Of a stretch of 64,000 nucleotides of DNA, positions 9,558-17,669 are shown in pieces (positions within the stretch are counted from its first letter, which is position 1; the number at the start of each line of letters is the position of its first letter). The translations under genes and the position numbers were made by a program. The notes below the pieces were generated by a model. It was not told the origin of the DNA. It saw only the letters and a program-made list of their open reading frames with translations, and searched no databases. The stretch is from Armatimonadota bacterium (GTDB lineage Bacteria; Armatimonadota; Fimbriimonadia; Fimbriimonadales; Fimbriimonadaceae), in NCBI GenBank assembly GCA_018268395.1, contig JAFDWQ010000010.1, positions 1 through 64,000 on the forward strand, read 5' to 3'.

Positions 9558-10844
9558 ATGGTCGGGCTCTTGGCCGCGTTCCTTTCGACGTGCTCTTCCG
9601 CGGATGTCCCGAGGACGGCCCTGGCCGTCGAGCACCCTCGGGTCCTCGCGTTCTCCAAGACCGCGGCCTTCCGTCACGACTCGATCCCGGACGGCCATGC
9701 GGCGCTCCAACGGCTCGCCAAGGAGTTCGCGTTCACCGTGTCCTCGACCGAAGACGCTTCCGTGTTCACGGACGACGGGTTGGGAAAATACGACGTGGTC
9801 CTGTTCCTGAGCACCACGGGAGACGTTCTGAACGAGGCCCAACAGGCCGCTATGGAACGGTTCATCCGGAAGGGAAAAGGGTATGTCGGCATCCATGCGG
9901 CGTCCGATACGGAATACGACTGGCCGTGGTACGGCCGTCTCGTCGGCGCGTACTTTAAAACGCACGGGCCTCAGCGCGACGAACAGATGAAGATCTTCGA
10001 CCGGGCCCATCCGACCACCAGTTTCCTCCCGTCGGATTGGAAGCGGTTCGACGAGTGGTACGAGTTCCGGCAGCTGCCGGCCGACGACGTCACCGTCTTG
10101 TTCGCCTGGGACGAGGGCGCGAAGACCGGCTTCCACCCGGTGTCCTGGTACCACGAGTTCGACGGGGGCCGCGCGTTCTACAACGCGATGGGCCACACCA
10201 AGGAGAGCTTTGTCGACCCCCTCTTCCCGAGGAACGTGTCGGAAGGCATCTTTTGGGCGGCCAACGCCCGTCCGCCCCAAGGTGCCGCGCCGCCCGCCTG
10301 GAAAGCCGGTTCGGGTTGGCGGACCGAAGGCGGGGCTTTGACGCAACCGTCCAAAGGCAAAGACCTTTCGACCAAGGCGGCTTACGGCGACCTATGGGTT
10401 CACGCCGAATACAAGATTCCGGCAAAAGGAAACTCCGGCGTCTATCTGCAGGGCCGATATGAAGTGCAGATCGCCGACTCGCACGGTTCGACCCAGGCGC
10501 TTGACTTCCCGGACGCCGGCGGACTTATGTACGGCGAGACGAAGGGCCACGCCTTCGCGGGGCAACCGCCGCTCAGCGAAGCCTCCAAGGCCGCCGGACA
10601 GTGGAACACGTTGGACGTCTTGTTCCGGGCGCCACGGTTCGATCCCAAGGGCCGTAAGACCATGGACGCGCGGTTCGTCGAAGTCCGGTTGAACGGCGTC
10701 GTCGTGCAGAAAGACGCCGTCGTCTCCGGTCCGAGCAAAGGCGCCGGGAACACGCGGGAATCTGCGACGGGCCCGCTCGTCCTCCAAGGATCGTACGGGC
10801 CGGTGGACTTTCGTAACGTCCTTGTCAAGCCGGTAAGACTGTGA
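9558..10844 (+). CDS. ThuA-DUF1080 fusion, exported sugar-active protein
   Basis: 428 residues. After a short hydrophobic N-terminus, residues ~18-235 form a ThuA-like (class I glutamine-amidotransferase-fold) domain with FSKTAAFRHDSI, VLFLSTTGDVLN, GKGYVGIHAASDTEYDWPWY and FYNAMGHTKESF. Residues ~250-428 form a DUF1080 lectin-like domain (3-keto-disaccharide hydrolase family) with GDLWVHAEYKIPAKGNSGVYLQGRYEVQI and GPVDFRNVLVKP. DUF1080 proteins cleave 3-keto-glycosides made by Gfo/Idh-type dehydrogenases. The stop overlaps the GTG of the sialidase-like gene, so both are probably translated together. A leaderless-type TAGAAT box precedes the ATG. Confidence 0.88.
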   Translation: MVGLLAAFLSTCSSADVPRTALAVEHPRVLAFSKTAAFRHDSIPDGHAALQRLAKEFAFTVSSTEDASVFTDDGLGKYDVVLFLSTTGDVLNEAQQAAMERFIRKGKGYVGIHAASDTEYDWPWYGRLVGAYFKTHGPQRDEQMKIFDRAHPTTSFLPSDWKRFDEWYEFRQLPADDVTVLFAWDEGAKTGFHPVSWYHEFDGGRAFYNAMGHTKESFVDPLFPRNVSEGIFWAANARPPQGAAPPAWKAGSGWRTEGGALTQPSKGKDLSTKAAYGDLWVHAEYKIPAKGNSGVYLQGRYEVQIADSHGSTQALDFPDAGGLMYGETKGHAFAGQPPLSEASKAAGQWNTLDVLFRAPRFDPKGRKTMDARFVEVRLNGVVVQKDAVVSGPSKGAGNTRESATGPLVLQGSYGPVDFRNVLVKPVRL

Positions 10845-11935
10845 CACCCGCGTTTGCCGTGCTCGCCCTTTCGTCCGTGTTCCTCGACCTGGACGCCGAC
10901 TCGGCCCGTCAGACCGTCGTCGACCGCGAACCGGGCCAATATCTCGGACATCCCACGACGGTCCTGCTCGAAGACGGGCGCACGATGATCTGCGTTTATC
11001 CGAAGGGTCACGGCAAAGGGCCGATCCAGATGAAACGGTCGAACGACGGCGGTCGGACCTGGAGCGAGCGGCTCCCGACGCCGGTCAGCTGGGCGACGAG
11101 CATGGAAACTCCGACCATCCATCGGACGCTCGACCCGAAGTCCGGAACGAAGAGACTGGTCCTTTGGTCAGGGCTCTACCCGGCCCGACTGTCGCACAGC
11201 GATGACGATGGTCGGACATGGACCGAACTGGAACCGGCCGGGGAATGGGGCGGGATCGTGGTCATGTCGTCGGTCGAACGCTTGAAAGACGGCCGATACC
11301 TCGCCCTCTTTCATGATGACGGTCGCCTCTTTGCTTCAGGCGGGAAGGCGACGGGCACTTTCACGGTGTACAAAACGTTCAGCGACGACGGAGGTCCGTC
11401 CTGGACGGCTCCTGCGGTCGTCTTGACGTCAAGACCTCTGCAGTTCTGCGAGCCGGGCCTCGTCCGATCGCCGGACGGTAAGGAGCTCGCGGTTTTGTTG
11501 AGAGAGAACAGCCGGCGGGGATACTCCCACGTCGCGTTCTCACGAGACGAAGGCGCGAACTGGAGCACGCCCCAACCTCTTGGGCCGGCGTTGACGGGCG
11601 ACCGCCACACCGCACGTTACGGCCCGGACGGCAGGCTCGTGGTCAGTTTCCGGTGCATGGCGCAAGGAAGCCCGTATTGGGGCGACTGGGTAGCGTGGGT
11701 CGGCCGATACGAGGACCTACACAAGTCAGGAGGAGGACAGTTCGTCGTTCGGCTCAAACACGACACAAAGGGAGGCGACTGTGCCTATCCGGGCGTCGAA
11801 GTCCTCAAGGACGGCACGTTCGTTTGCACGACCTATGGCCATTGGGCGCTAGGCGAGCAACCTTACGTGCTTTCCGTACGGTTCAAGCTCGCCGAGTTGG
11901 ACCGGATGTCGAGTTCTCGGCGCGAGCGCCGCTGA
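10841..11935 (+). CDS. exo-sialidase-like BNR repeat protein
   Basis: 364 residues with a short hydrophobic N-terminus. Asp-box (BNR) motifs SNDGGRTWSE, SDDDGRTWTE, SDDGGPSWTA and SRDEGANWST recur at sialidase-like spacing, indicating a six-bladed propeller of the GH33 type. Many such exported proteins in these phyla have no proven sialidase activity. Translation starts at GTG 10841, overlapping the TGA of the ThuA-DUF1080 gene, which places both in one glycan-processing unit. Catalytic Arg and Tyr residues cannot be assigned confidently. Confidence 0.82.
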   Translation: MTPAFAVLALSSVFLDLDADSARQTVVDREPGQYLGHPTTVLLEDGRTMICVYPKGHGKGPIQMKRSNDGGRTWSERLPTPVSWATSMETPTIHRTLDPKSGTKRLVLWSGLYPARLSHSDDDGRTWTELEPAGEWGGIVVMSSVERLKDGRYLALFHDDGRLFASGGKATGTFTVYKTFSDDGGPSWTAPAVVLTSRPLQFCEPGLVRSPDGKELAVLLRENSRRGYSHVAFSRDEGANWSTPQPLGPALTGDRHTARYGPDGRLVVSFRCMAQGSPYWGDWVAWVGRYEDLHKSGGGQFVVRLKHDTKGGDCAYPGVEVLKDGTFVCTTYGHWALGEQPYVLSVRFKLAELDRMSSSRRERR

Positions 11936-11944
11936 GTCGCCGCA

Positions 11945-12322
11945 TCAAGACGTCCGGACACGGGCCAGGCGCTGCTCTTTGCCGACAGTCGACTGAACGA
12001 TCGTCAAGGCGAAAGAACTCGTCCAGACCGCGGCTTCAAGGGGGAAGCCACCGACTTCGAAGGGGACGACACCCTCACCGAAGGTTCGGACTATGACCTC
12101 GATTCCGAACAAGCCGCTACCTATGGCTATGAAGGTCGCCGCCGCGATCCCGAACAGCGTCGTGGGACGGGTCTTGGTGAGCACCGAAACGGCCAAACAG
12201 GCTCCGCAAAGGACCGTAAGGCCTGCGACGCCCGTCGCCCAAGACGTCCTGACGACGTCCATGAGGACCATGGACGCGGAAGCGAACCCGAGTCCGGACC
12301 AAAGCAACCTGTCGGCTTTCAT
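11945..12322 (-). CDS. small integral membrane protein
   Basis: 125 residues with about four hydrophobic segments: LLWSGLGFASASMVLM, VAGLTVLCGACLAVSVL, LFGIAAATFIAIGSGLFGI and LEAAVWTSSFALTIV. No family is recognised. A TACACT box ends 7 nt before the ATG and a GAGGA lies directly before it, so it may be leaderless or very short-leadered. It converges on the sialidase-like gene with a 9-nt gap. Confidence 0.6.
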   Translation of the reverse strand: MKADRLLWSGLGFASASMVLMDVVRTSWATGVAGLTVLCGACLAVSVLTKTRPTTLFGIAAATFIAIGSGLFGIEVIVRTFGEGVVPFEVGGFPLEAAVWTSSFALTIVQSTVGKEQRLARVRTS

Positions 12323-12329
12323 TCCTCAT

Positions 12330-12335
12330 AGTGTA
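12330..12335 (-). promoter_or_regulatory. putative -10 box TACACT
   Basis: TACACT on the minus strand, 7 nt upstream of the ATG at 12322. Confidence 0.4.
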
Positions 12336-12406
12336 CACGGCCCGACGGTCCATCCGCCATTAGGCATCGGCCGACTGCACGAGAATCAACGAAATCTTCC
12401 GTGAAT

Positions 12407-13024
12407 CTAACTTTCGGTCGGTTCCACGTCCGCTCCCGCTTCTTCGTCCTCTGCGGCTCCGCCGACAGCCGACGATTCGGCGCGGACCGGATGGACAGAG
12501 AAGACGGGGACGTCGCCGGCCGTGACGAGGTCGAGTCCTTCCGGCAATCGAAGGTCGGACGCGTGGATGCTGTGTCCGTAAGCGACCGCCGAGACGTCCA
12601 CGTCGATTTGGGCCGGAATCTGGTCAAGGCGGCCCTTCACTTTGATGGTCGGAGTGGCGTGGACTAAGACGCCGGCGCCCGACGCGACGTCACCCGCCGT
12701 CCCGACCGCGTGGACAGGGACGTCGACGACGGCCTCGTCGTCTTTCGCGACGGCAGCAAGGGTCATGCTCAGGATCAAGGGGCTGTGGGGAAGGCGGTCG
12801 ACATGTTTCACGAGGACGGTCCGCGACCTGGCTTCACCGTCGACGCGCAGTTCTAAGAGACCGATTCCGGACGCCCGGCCGATGGACGTCCGAACGTCGT
12901 CAGCGGGCGCCTGTAACTTCCTGGTCGGTTTGCCCTTCTCGATCAGTCCGATGGGGACGATCCCGTCGCGGCGCAATTGGTGCGGCTTCTCGTCGCCGCG
13001 TTCGGAGACGATCAGAACGCTCAT
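12407..13024 (-). CDS. rplY: ribosomal protein L25 (TL5/CTC type)
   Basis: 205 residues. The N-terminal 5S-binding domain is recognisable from QLRRDGIVPIGLIEKGKPTRKLQ. The C-terminal TL5 extension includes DVPVHAVGTAGDVASGAGVLVHA and IDVDVSAVAYGHSIHASDLRLPEG. An acidic tail with SAVGGAAEDEEAG ends the protein, as in many long L25 homologues. The ATG at 13024 starts the conserved region; a longer upstream frame has no family character and is rejected. It binds 5S rRNA in the large subunit. Confidence 0.93.
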   Translation of the reverse strand: MSVLIVSERGDEKPHQLRRDGIVPIGLIEKGKPTRKLQAPADDVRTSIGRASGIGLLELRVDGEARSRTVLVKHVDRLPHSPLILSMTLAAVAKDDEAVVDVPVHAVGTAGDVASGAGVLVHATPTIKVKGRLDQIPAQIDVDVSAVAYGHSIHASDLRLPEGLDLVTAGDVPVFSVHPVRAESSAVGGAAEDEEAGADVEPTES

Positions 13025-13083
13025 GGTTCGAATGGACGCCGGTGCAAACCGGAGGTGACGGGACCCTCCGGGCATAGCCCTTT

Positions 13084-14292
13084 CTATCGAGACCTGTCGA
13101 AGGCCTTCTCGACGTCGCCCAAGCCGACGCCGAAACAATGGCGGCAAACGGGATCGAGGGCGGTGGCCGGCCCGACGAAGTGATACGTCGCGTGCATGTG
13201 CGTGTACGAACCGCCGGGTTTCAGGAAAAGCGCCGGCGAGGACGATTCCAGTTCGTAGAACGGTCCGAGCGGTGCCGCGCCGGGCGTTGGTGGCCCGTCG
13301 TTGTAACTGTTCGCGACGTCACCGGCAAAGGGTTCGTCCTGATGCTCCCACATCGAGTTCACATACTCTTTGAACCCCGGGTTGTAGGTGTAGGTCACGA
13401 CCGTGAGCAACGATCGGTCGGGATCGTACGAGCCCATGGCCGAGCCGGCCCGGAACTGGCGTACCCGCTTGGGCGCGACTCCGATTTTGCTCCGGTGCTT
13501 GCCGTCGGCTTTGAAATAGACGACGCGGTCAGCGGTCTTCAGGCGGTCGTCCGGTACTTTTCCAAAGTACGAGTCGTTGACGACCGGGCCGCTTCCCATC
13601 TTCTCGTAAGGCATAAGCACGGTCGTGCGGTCACCCGGCTTGAACATGCCCAGGATCCAGACCGACAAAGCGCCACCGCCGTGTGTCCATTCTTGTTCCC
13701 CGACGTTCTTGAGGACGTTGATCGTCCGAAAGGACACGCACCGGACACCTTCCAGCGAGGGCAGACCGAGGTCGAGCCGCGCCTGGTCAGCCGAAAGGAT
13801 CTGGACTTTGCGGTCGACGCGGAGGTCGAACCGCGTCCCGGACGCGTTCGTCACGCTGAATCCGGCTTCGAAGCGGGCCTCTTCGTCGGTCGTCGACTTC
13901 AGGTCGTACGCCATCGTGTCGATCGGGGCCGGCGTCTGCCAGTGCTCGAGGTCGTACGGGTCTCCGGACTTGAAGAAAATGCTGAACTGGCCACCTTCCG
14001 GACCGAGCCAGAATCGGTCTTCGCCACCGTACACGTTGATGTGGGGGCCGGTCTTGCCGCTCTCGATGAGGCTGTGATTGATCCAGCCAAGCCCTTCGCC
14101 GTTCTCGGCGTCGACCGTGCTCGTCATGACCCGCGCTTGGAAACCGCCCACGACGGCCACGGCTGAAGAGCCCTCTTTGAGAAGGGCAAAACCGGGTTGC
14201 TTTTGAAGCAGGCCGACGTCTTCGGCAAAGCTCCTTTCAGCCACGCCCGACCCCGAGAGAACCGCACCGACCACTGCCCACCATAGCGCCAT
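13084..14292 (-). CDS. exported protein of unknown function (DUF6786-like)
   Basis: 402 residues with a signal peptide WWAVVGAVLSGSGVAERSFA. The body contains LGWINHSLI, INVYGGEDRFWLGPEGGQFSIFF, GGGALSVWILGMF and FYELESSSPALFLKPG. This resembles a family of exported proteins of unknown function in planctomycetes and bacteroidetes (recalled as DUF6786), with a galactose-mutarotase-like beta-sandwich feel. The name is from memory and unchecked. It lies upstream of L25 with a 59-nt gap and is divergent from the Gfo/Idh gene. Confidence 0.65.
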   Translation of the reverse strand: MALWWAVVGAVLSGSGVAERSFAEDVGLLQKQPGFALLKEGSSAVAVVGGFQARVMTSTVDAENGEGLGWINHSLIESGKTGPHINVYGGEDRFWLGPEGGQFSIFFKSGDPYDLEHWQTPAPIDTMAYDLKSTTDEEARFEAGFSVTNASGTRFDLRVDRKVQILSADQARLDLGLPSLEGVRCVSFRTINVLKNVGEQEWTHGGGALSVWILGMFKPGDRTTVLMPYEKMGSGPVVNDSYFGKVPDDRLKTADRVVYFKADGKHRSKIGVAPKRVRQFRAGSAMGSYDPDRSLLTVVTYTYNPGFKEYVNSMWEHQDEPFAGDVANSYNDGPPTPGAAPLGPFYELESSSPALFLKPGGSYTHMHATYHFVGPATALDPVCRHCFGVGLGDVEKAFDRSR

Positions 14293-14356
14293 CCGACGTC
14301 ACCGTCGGTCGGTTGTATACCCTTGGGCCGCCTTCCGACGCCGGGGGAAGGTGAGT

Positions 14357-15340
14357 ATGCTCAGGGTCATGAGGGTCGGAATCGTCGGTTGCGGCGGAAT
14401 GGGAGGCGTCCATGCGAACAAGTACGCCCAGATGCACGGGGTCGAGGTCGCCGTTTTCGACACCGACTCCGAAAAGCTGGCCGCCTTCGTCGCTTCGCGG
14501 GGCCTCCGCGCGGCCGACTCGTTCGAGGCCCTTCTTCGAGATTCCGACGCCATGGACGTCTGCCTTCCGACGCCCGTCCATGCCGACGTGGCCGTCGCGT
14601 GCCTGTCCGCGAGCAAGCCGACGCTCGTCGAAAAGCCGTTCGCGCGGACGGTCGCGGAATGCGAGCGCATGATCACGGCCGCTCGGGACAGTGGGGCCCT
14701 CCTGGTGCCGGCCCACGTCGCCCGGTTCTTTCCGGAGCACCGGACGGCCCATGAGGCTATCGCCCGCGGCGATATCGGCGTTCCGGCCTCCGTCCGCATG
14801 CGCCGTGGGGGCGGACCGCCTAAGGCGGACTGGTTCCTGGACGCCGACGCGTCAGGAGGCATCTTGCTCGATCTTGCCGTCCACGAGTTCGATTGGTTGC
14901 TGTGGACGCTCGGCCCCGCCGAAACGGTCACGTCTCGCTCCGTCCGGCTCGGAAAAACCGTCGAAGGGGCCGAATTCCGCGGAGACTACGCCCTCTCCAC
15001 CGTTACTTTCAAGAACGGCTGTGTCGCCCATGTCGAATCGACCTGGATGGATCCCAGCGGGTTCAGGGTGACGATCGAAGCCTGTGGCCCCAAAGGCGTC
15101 GTCGAATTCGACTCCAGGGACAACCCGTCGCTGCGCACGCACACGGGCACGACCGTGAACGAGAACAACTACGCCCCCGAAGACGACCCTTACTTCCGGC
15201 AGTTGACGGCCTTCCTCGAAGCCGCCTCCGGCCAAGCGGCTCCGTCCGTCAAGGCCGAAGAAGGAACCGAAGCGGTGCGGCTCGCGACGGCCGCGATCCA
15301 AAGCGCAAAGACCGGCGAGCCGGTCCGCGTGAGCGGTTGA
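14357..15340 (+). CDS. Gfo/Idh/MocA family NAD(P)-dependent oxidoreductase
   Basis: About 327 residues. The N-terminal Rossmann motif VGIVGCGGMGGVHA is followed by the family's PTPVHADV and the EKPFARTVAEC segment with the conserved EKP lysine. The C-terminal alpha/beta domain includes GGGPPKADWFLDADASGGILLDLAVHEFDWL with the usual conserved D..H. The predicted role is reversible oxidation of a sugar or inositol hydroxyl in the cytoplasm. The ATG at 14357 follows a purine-rich GGGGGAAGG; ATG 14369, just before MRVGIVGCGG, is an equally good start. Substrate unknown; the DUF1080 and isomerase genes nearby suggest keto-sugar metabolism. Confidence 0.9.
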   Translation: MLRVMRVGIVGCGGMGGVHANKYAQMHGVEVAVFDTDSEKLAAFVASRGLRAADSFEALLRDSDAMDVCLPTPVHADVAVACLSASKPTLVEKPFARTVAECERMITAARDSGALLVPAHVARFFPEHRTAHEAIARGDIGVPASVRMRRGGGPPKADWFLDADASGGILLDLAVHEFDWLLWTLGPAETVTSRSVRLGKTVEGAEFRGDYALSTVTFKNGCVAHVESTWMDPSGFRVTIEACGPKGVVEFDSRDNPSLRTHTGTTVNENNYAPEDDPYFRQLTAFLEAASGQAAPSVKAEEGTEAVRLATAAIQSAKTGEPVRVSG

Positions 15341-15366
15341 ACGGCTGCCCCTTGGCCCGACAGGCT

Positions 15367-15513
15367 TTAGCGCTTCTTCTTGACGGGTTTCTTTGCCGCC
15401 TTCTTCACGGACTTCTTGGCCGCCGTTTTCTTCGACTTGGCGAGTGGCTTGGCCGTCTTTTTCGTCAGGACCGTCGTCTTACCGGCCGACCCGTTCGAGG
15501 CGGCCGCCTTTAG
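15367..15513 (-). CDS. lysine-rich C-terminal extension in the -1 frame
   Basis: A 48-residue continuation that would be added to the 15510-16766 product if ribosomes slip -1 at its last two codons. It is strongly histone-H1-like: KKTAKPLAKSKKTAAKKSV then more KKAAKKP-type repeats, about 40% lysine. There is no ATG or GTG in this frame near its beginning; only a TTG at 15573 inside the upstream gene could start it independently. The lysine-rich bias is real protein character and not a shadow. A homopolymer sequencing error in CCCCC is the main alternative; then the tail would always be part of the protein. Confidence 0.55.
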   Translation of the reverse strand, partial: LKAAASNGSAGKTTVLTKKTAKPLAKSKKTAAKKSVKKAAKKPVKKKR

Positions 15514-15519
15514 AAAGGG
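15483..15519 (-). promoter_or_regulatory. candidate -1 programmed frameshift signal
   Basis: The zero-frame codons CCT TTC TAA are preceded by C, giving the X XXY YYZ heptamer C CCT TTC at 15519-15513, directly before the stop. After a 6-nt spacer (TAAAGG) comes CGGCCG (15506-15501), a 12-nt loop and CGGCCG (15488-15483), which form a 6-bp stem. AGGCGGCCGCCT, overlapping this, is itself palindromic. Slippage would re-read CCC TTT CTA AAG and enter the lysine-rich frame. Confidence 0.5.
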
Positions 15520-16766
15520 GGCAGTTTCGACCCTAGGCTCGCGAACAGTTCGGCGAGACCGTTCTCGTACCAACTCTTGTCCTTTCGCGGCGCGGGCTTA
15601 TAGACCGGCCCTTGGTAGACCTTCATGACCGACTCGGGCAACGGGAACGACTTCGAGATCTCCCCGTACGCCTTGGCGATGTCCGCGTCGCCCAGGAAGC
15701 TCCACCAACCGATAAGGAACGTGCCCGACAACTCGTACGGGCCGTAGCCCTTGTCCGGCCCGACGTCGCTCGCGCTGCCATAGCGGTAGACGCCGTTCAT
15801 GCCGTTCATGAAGTTCGTCAAACGGTATCCCGGGAATCCGCTGTCCGGCTTTCGTAGGACGACCTTGTTCATCTGTTTCGCAAGGCCTGACCGGATCTTG
15901 TCGTAGAACTTGTAGTCGTCCGAATCCGGCGGATACGCGTTCCGGAGGGAGACGACGAAGAGGGCGAACCGATGAAAGTGCGACGTGTCCATCGTGATGT
16001 CGTTCACTTTCATGGGGATCATCCCGGGGGTGATCTGAGGGTTGCCCGCGAAGACGAGGTCGGGATGGTCCGTCCACATGCCGACGTCGAACAGCCACCC
16101 GCCGTCCCGGGTAAAGGTGCCCCGGTCTTCGAAGACCCGCCGCGCCGTGGACAGGACGTCCTTGATCGTGGACTCGTGGGGCAGGGGCGTCTTCGTCGCT
16201 TTCGAGTAGGTGACGAGGTCCGCGGCTTCGGCGAAGACGAAAGCCTCTTCGTCCGTGATCGCGGCGTAATACGACTTCGCCGGGTTGAAGAGGGCGAGCT
16301 TGTGGACCACGCGCTCTCGGACGCCGTGAAAATGGGCGATGTCGAAGCCGATCGCGTCCTGGCTCTCCCAACGGTCGGCGATTTCGTCGGCCGTGTAACG
16401 GAACAGCCGCTCGTTGACCTCGGATTTCCGGCCGGACTTGGCGCTCAGGGCCAAGAACCGTGTCGCCGTGTACAGATATTGCATCCGCGACAGCGGGTTC
16501 TTGCAGAGGTCGGTCCGCGGAACGTTGACGAGTCGGGAGTAATGGGCGTCGAACTGGGATTGCCAGTCCTTTTGGTCGAGCAGGAACGCGGCATGAAGGG
16601 GCACCATGTAGAAGTGCCCGTGCAAGTACGCGAGGTCGTCGTTCCACGAGTTCCTCGTCAGGTAGAGACCGATGTTCTTCTTGAACAGGTCGTTCTCGTG
16701 CTCCGTCACTTCGGGCGGAGTTCCGAAGGGAAGGGCCAACGCTAAGGCGACCGCCGCGATCTGCAT
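15510..16766 (-). CDS. exported protein of unknown function, possibly frameshift-extended
   Basis: 418 residues in the zero frame. The start at 16766 is set by a signal peptide (MQIAAVALALALPFG) and an AATACT box 6 nt upstream; a longer frame to 17006 is arginine-rich nonsense. The body is helical-looking and rich in aromatic residues, with LAYLHGHFYMVPLHAAFL, DVGMWTDHPDLVFAGNPQ and DTSHFHRFALFVVSL, reminiscent of alpha/alpha-toroid glycan-active proteins, but no family is recognised. The frame ends ...KLPPF-stop exactly on a slippery heptamer. It converges with the Gfo/Idh gene. Confidence 0.75.
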   Translation of the reverse strand: MQIAAVALALALPFGTPPEVTEHENDLFKKNIGLYLTRNSWNDDLAYLHGHFYMVPLHAAFLLDQKDWQSQFDAHYSRLVNVPRTDLCKNPLSRMQYLYTATRFLALSAKSGRKSEVNERLFRYTADEIADRWESQDAIGFDIAHFHGVRERVVHKLALFNPAKSYYAAITDEEAFVFAEAADLVTYSKATKTPLPHESTIKDVLSTARRVFEDRGTFTRDGGWLFDVGMWTDHPDLVFAGNPQITPGMIPMKVNDITMDTSHFHRFALFVVSLRNAYPPDSDDYKFYDKIRSGLAKQMNKVVLRKPDSGFPGYRLTNFMNGMNGVYRYGSASDVGPDKGYGPYELSGTFLIGWWSFLGDADIAKAYGEISKSFPLPESVMKVYQGPVYKPAPRKDKSWYENGLAELFASLGSKLPPF

Positions 16767-16772
16767 GTCCAG

Positions 16773-16778
16773 AGTATT
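16773..16778 (-). promoter_or_regulatory. putative -10 box AATACT
   Basis: AATACT on the minus strand, 6 nt before the ATG at 16766; no Shine-Dalgarno intervenes. Confidence 0.35.
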
Positions 16779-16873
16779 GACGGACCAGGCCTCCGGGCGG
16801 AAGGGACCAGGAGCCGCTCTGGTCCTACGCGTTCCCGACGTCATGGGGCGAGGAACGGCGTCTAGGGCAGTTG

Positions 16874-17617
16874 ATGAAGGTGGCGATCCAACTGGGACGA
16901 TTGAACGCGAAGATCCGGAAAGAGGGGCCGGGAGCCCTGCAGCGGATCGCAGACGCCGGTTTCCGGTACGTCGAGACCGACGGCGTGGTCGAAGGCTCGG
17001 ACGCATCCGGGCGGAAGGAACTCGATGAAGCCGGCCTCCGATCGGTCGCAGTAACGTTCAACCTTCACGACTTCCATAGTCGGTTCGACGGTGCCGTCGC
17101 GACGGCCAAAGAACAGGGTGCTGAATACGTGGTGATCGAACACCTTCGACTGGACGATTTCGGCGACGGTTGGCGGCTCATGGGAGAGCGCATCCGGCGC
17201 TGGGTCGACGCCTTCGGGGCAGAAGGGTTCAAGACCGCGTATCACAACCACCGCATGGAGTTCGCTCCGGACGAGGGTCGAACGGGGCTTGAGAGCCTTC
17301 TGGAAGGCGCCGGGCCCGATCTCTTCGTGGAGTTCGACGTGGCTTGGGCTCGGAAAGGCGGCCAGGATCCCGTGCCATGGTTCACGAAGCTCGACGGAAG
17401 GATCGCGCTCGTCCATTTGGACAGCACGTGCCTTGCCGACAACGACCTTTGCGAGGCTTTGGTCCGAGCGGGTCATGACGGCAAGATCGCCTATGCCGTC
17501 GTCGTTCCCGACCCTCGTTCGGCAGATCCGGTTCCCGAGGCCGAAGTCCAGTTCCGGAACTTGATCCGGCTCGGGGCCGACGATGGCCCGCTCTTGGCAC
17601 CGCGCGGGAACTCTTGA
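16874..17617 (+). CDS. sugar phosphate isomerase/epimerase, TIM barrel
   Basis: 247 residues of the xylose-isomerase-like/AP-endonuclease-2 superfamily. Family-typical strands include MKVAIQLG, GFRYVETDGVV, GAEYVVIEH, KTAYHNHRMEF (the metal-ligand His region), LFVEFDVAWARKGG and IALVHLDSTC. These enzymes usually isomerise or epimerise sugars or keto-inositols and are partners of Gfo/Idh dehydrogenases. ATG 16874 is preferred over the TTG immediately before it. The gene is divergent from the 15510-16766 gene. Confidence 0.87.
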   Translation: MKVAIQLGRLNAKIRKEGPGALQRIADAGFRYVETDGVVEGSDASGRKELDEAGLRSVAVTFNLHDFHSRFDGAVATAKEQGAEYVVIEHLRLDDFGDGWRLMGERIRRWVDAFGAEGFKTAYHNHRMEFAPDEGRTGLESLLEGAGPDLFVEFDVAWARKGGQDPVPWFTKLDGRIALVHLDSTCLADNDLCEALVRAGHDGKIAYAVVVPDPRSADPVPEAEVQFRNLIRLGADDGPLLAPRGNS

Positions 17618-17669
17618 GGGACCTCCTGCATTCCGCCAGCAGGCGCCCCGTCGGCGCTCGGAGGACACC

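Noticed and set aside
15367-15573. A separate 68-residue histone-like gene
   Set aside because: It would need a TTG start inside the preceding gene with no ribosome-binding site, and its first 20 residues are shadow-like; extension by -1 frameshift explains the tail better, though a separate gene is not excluded.
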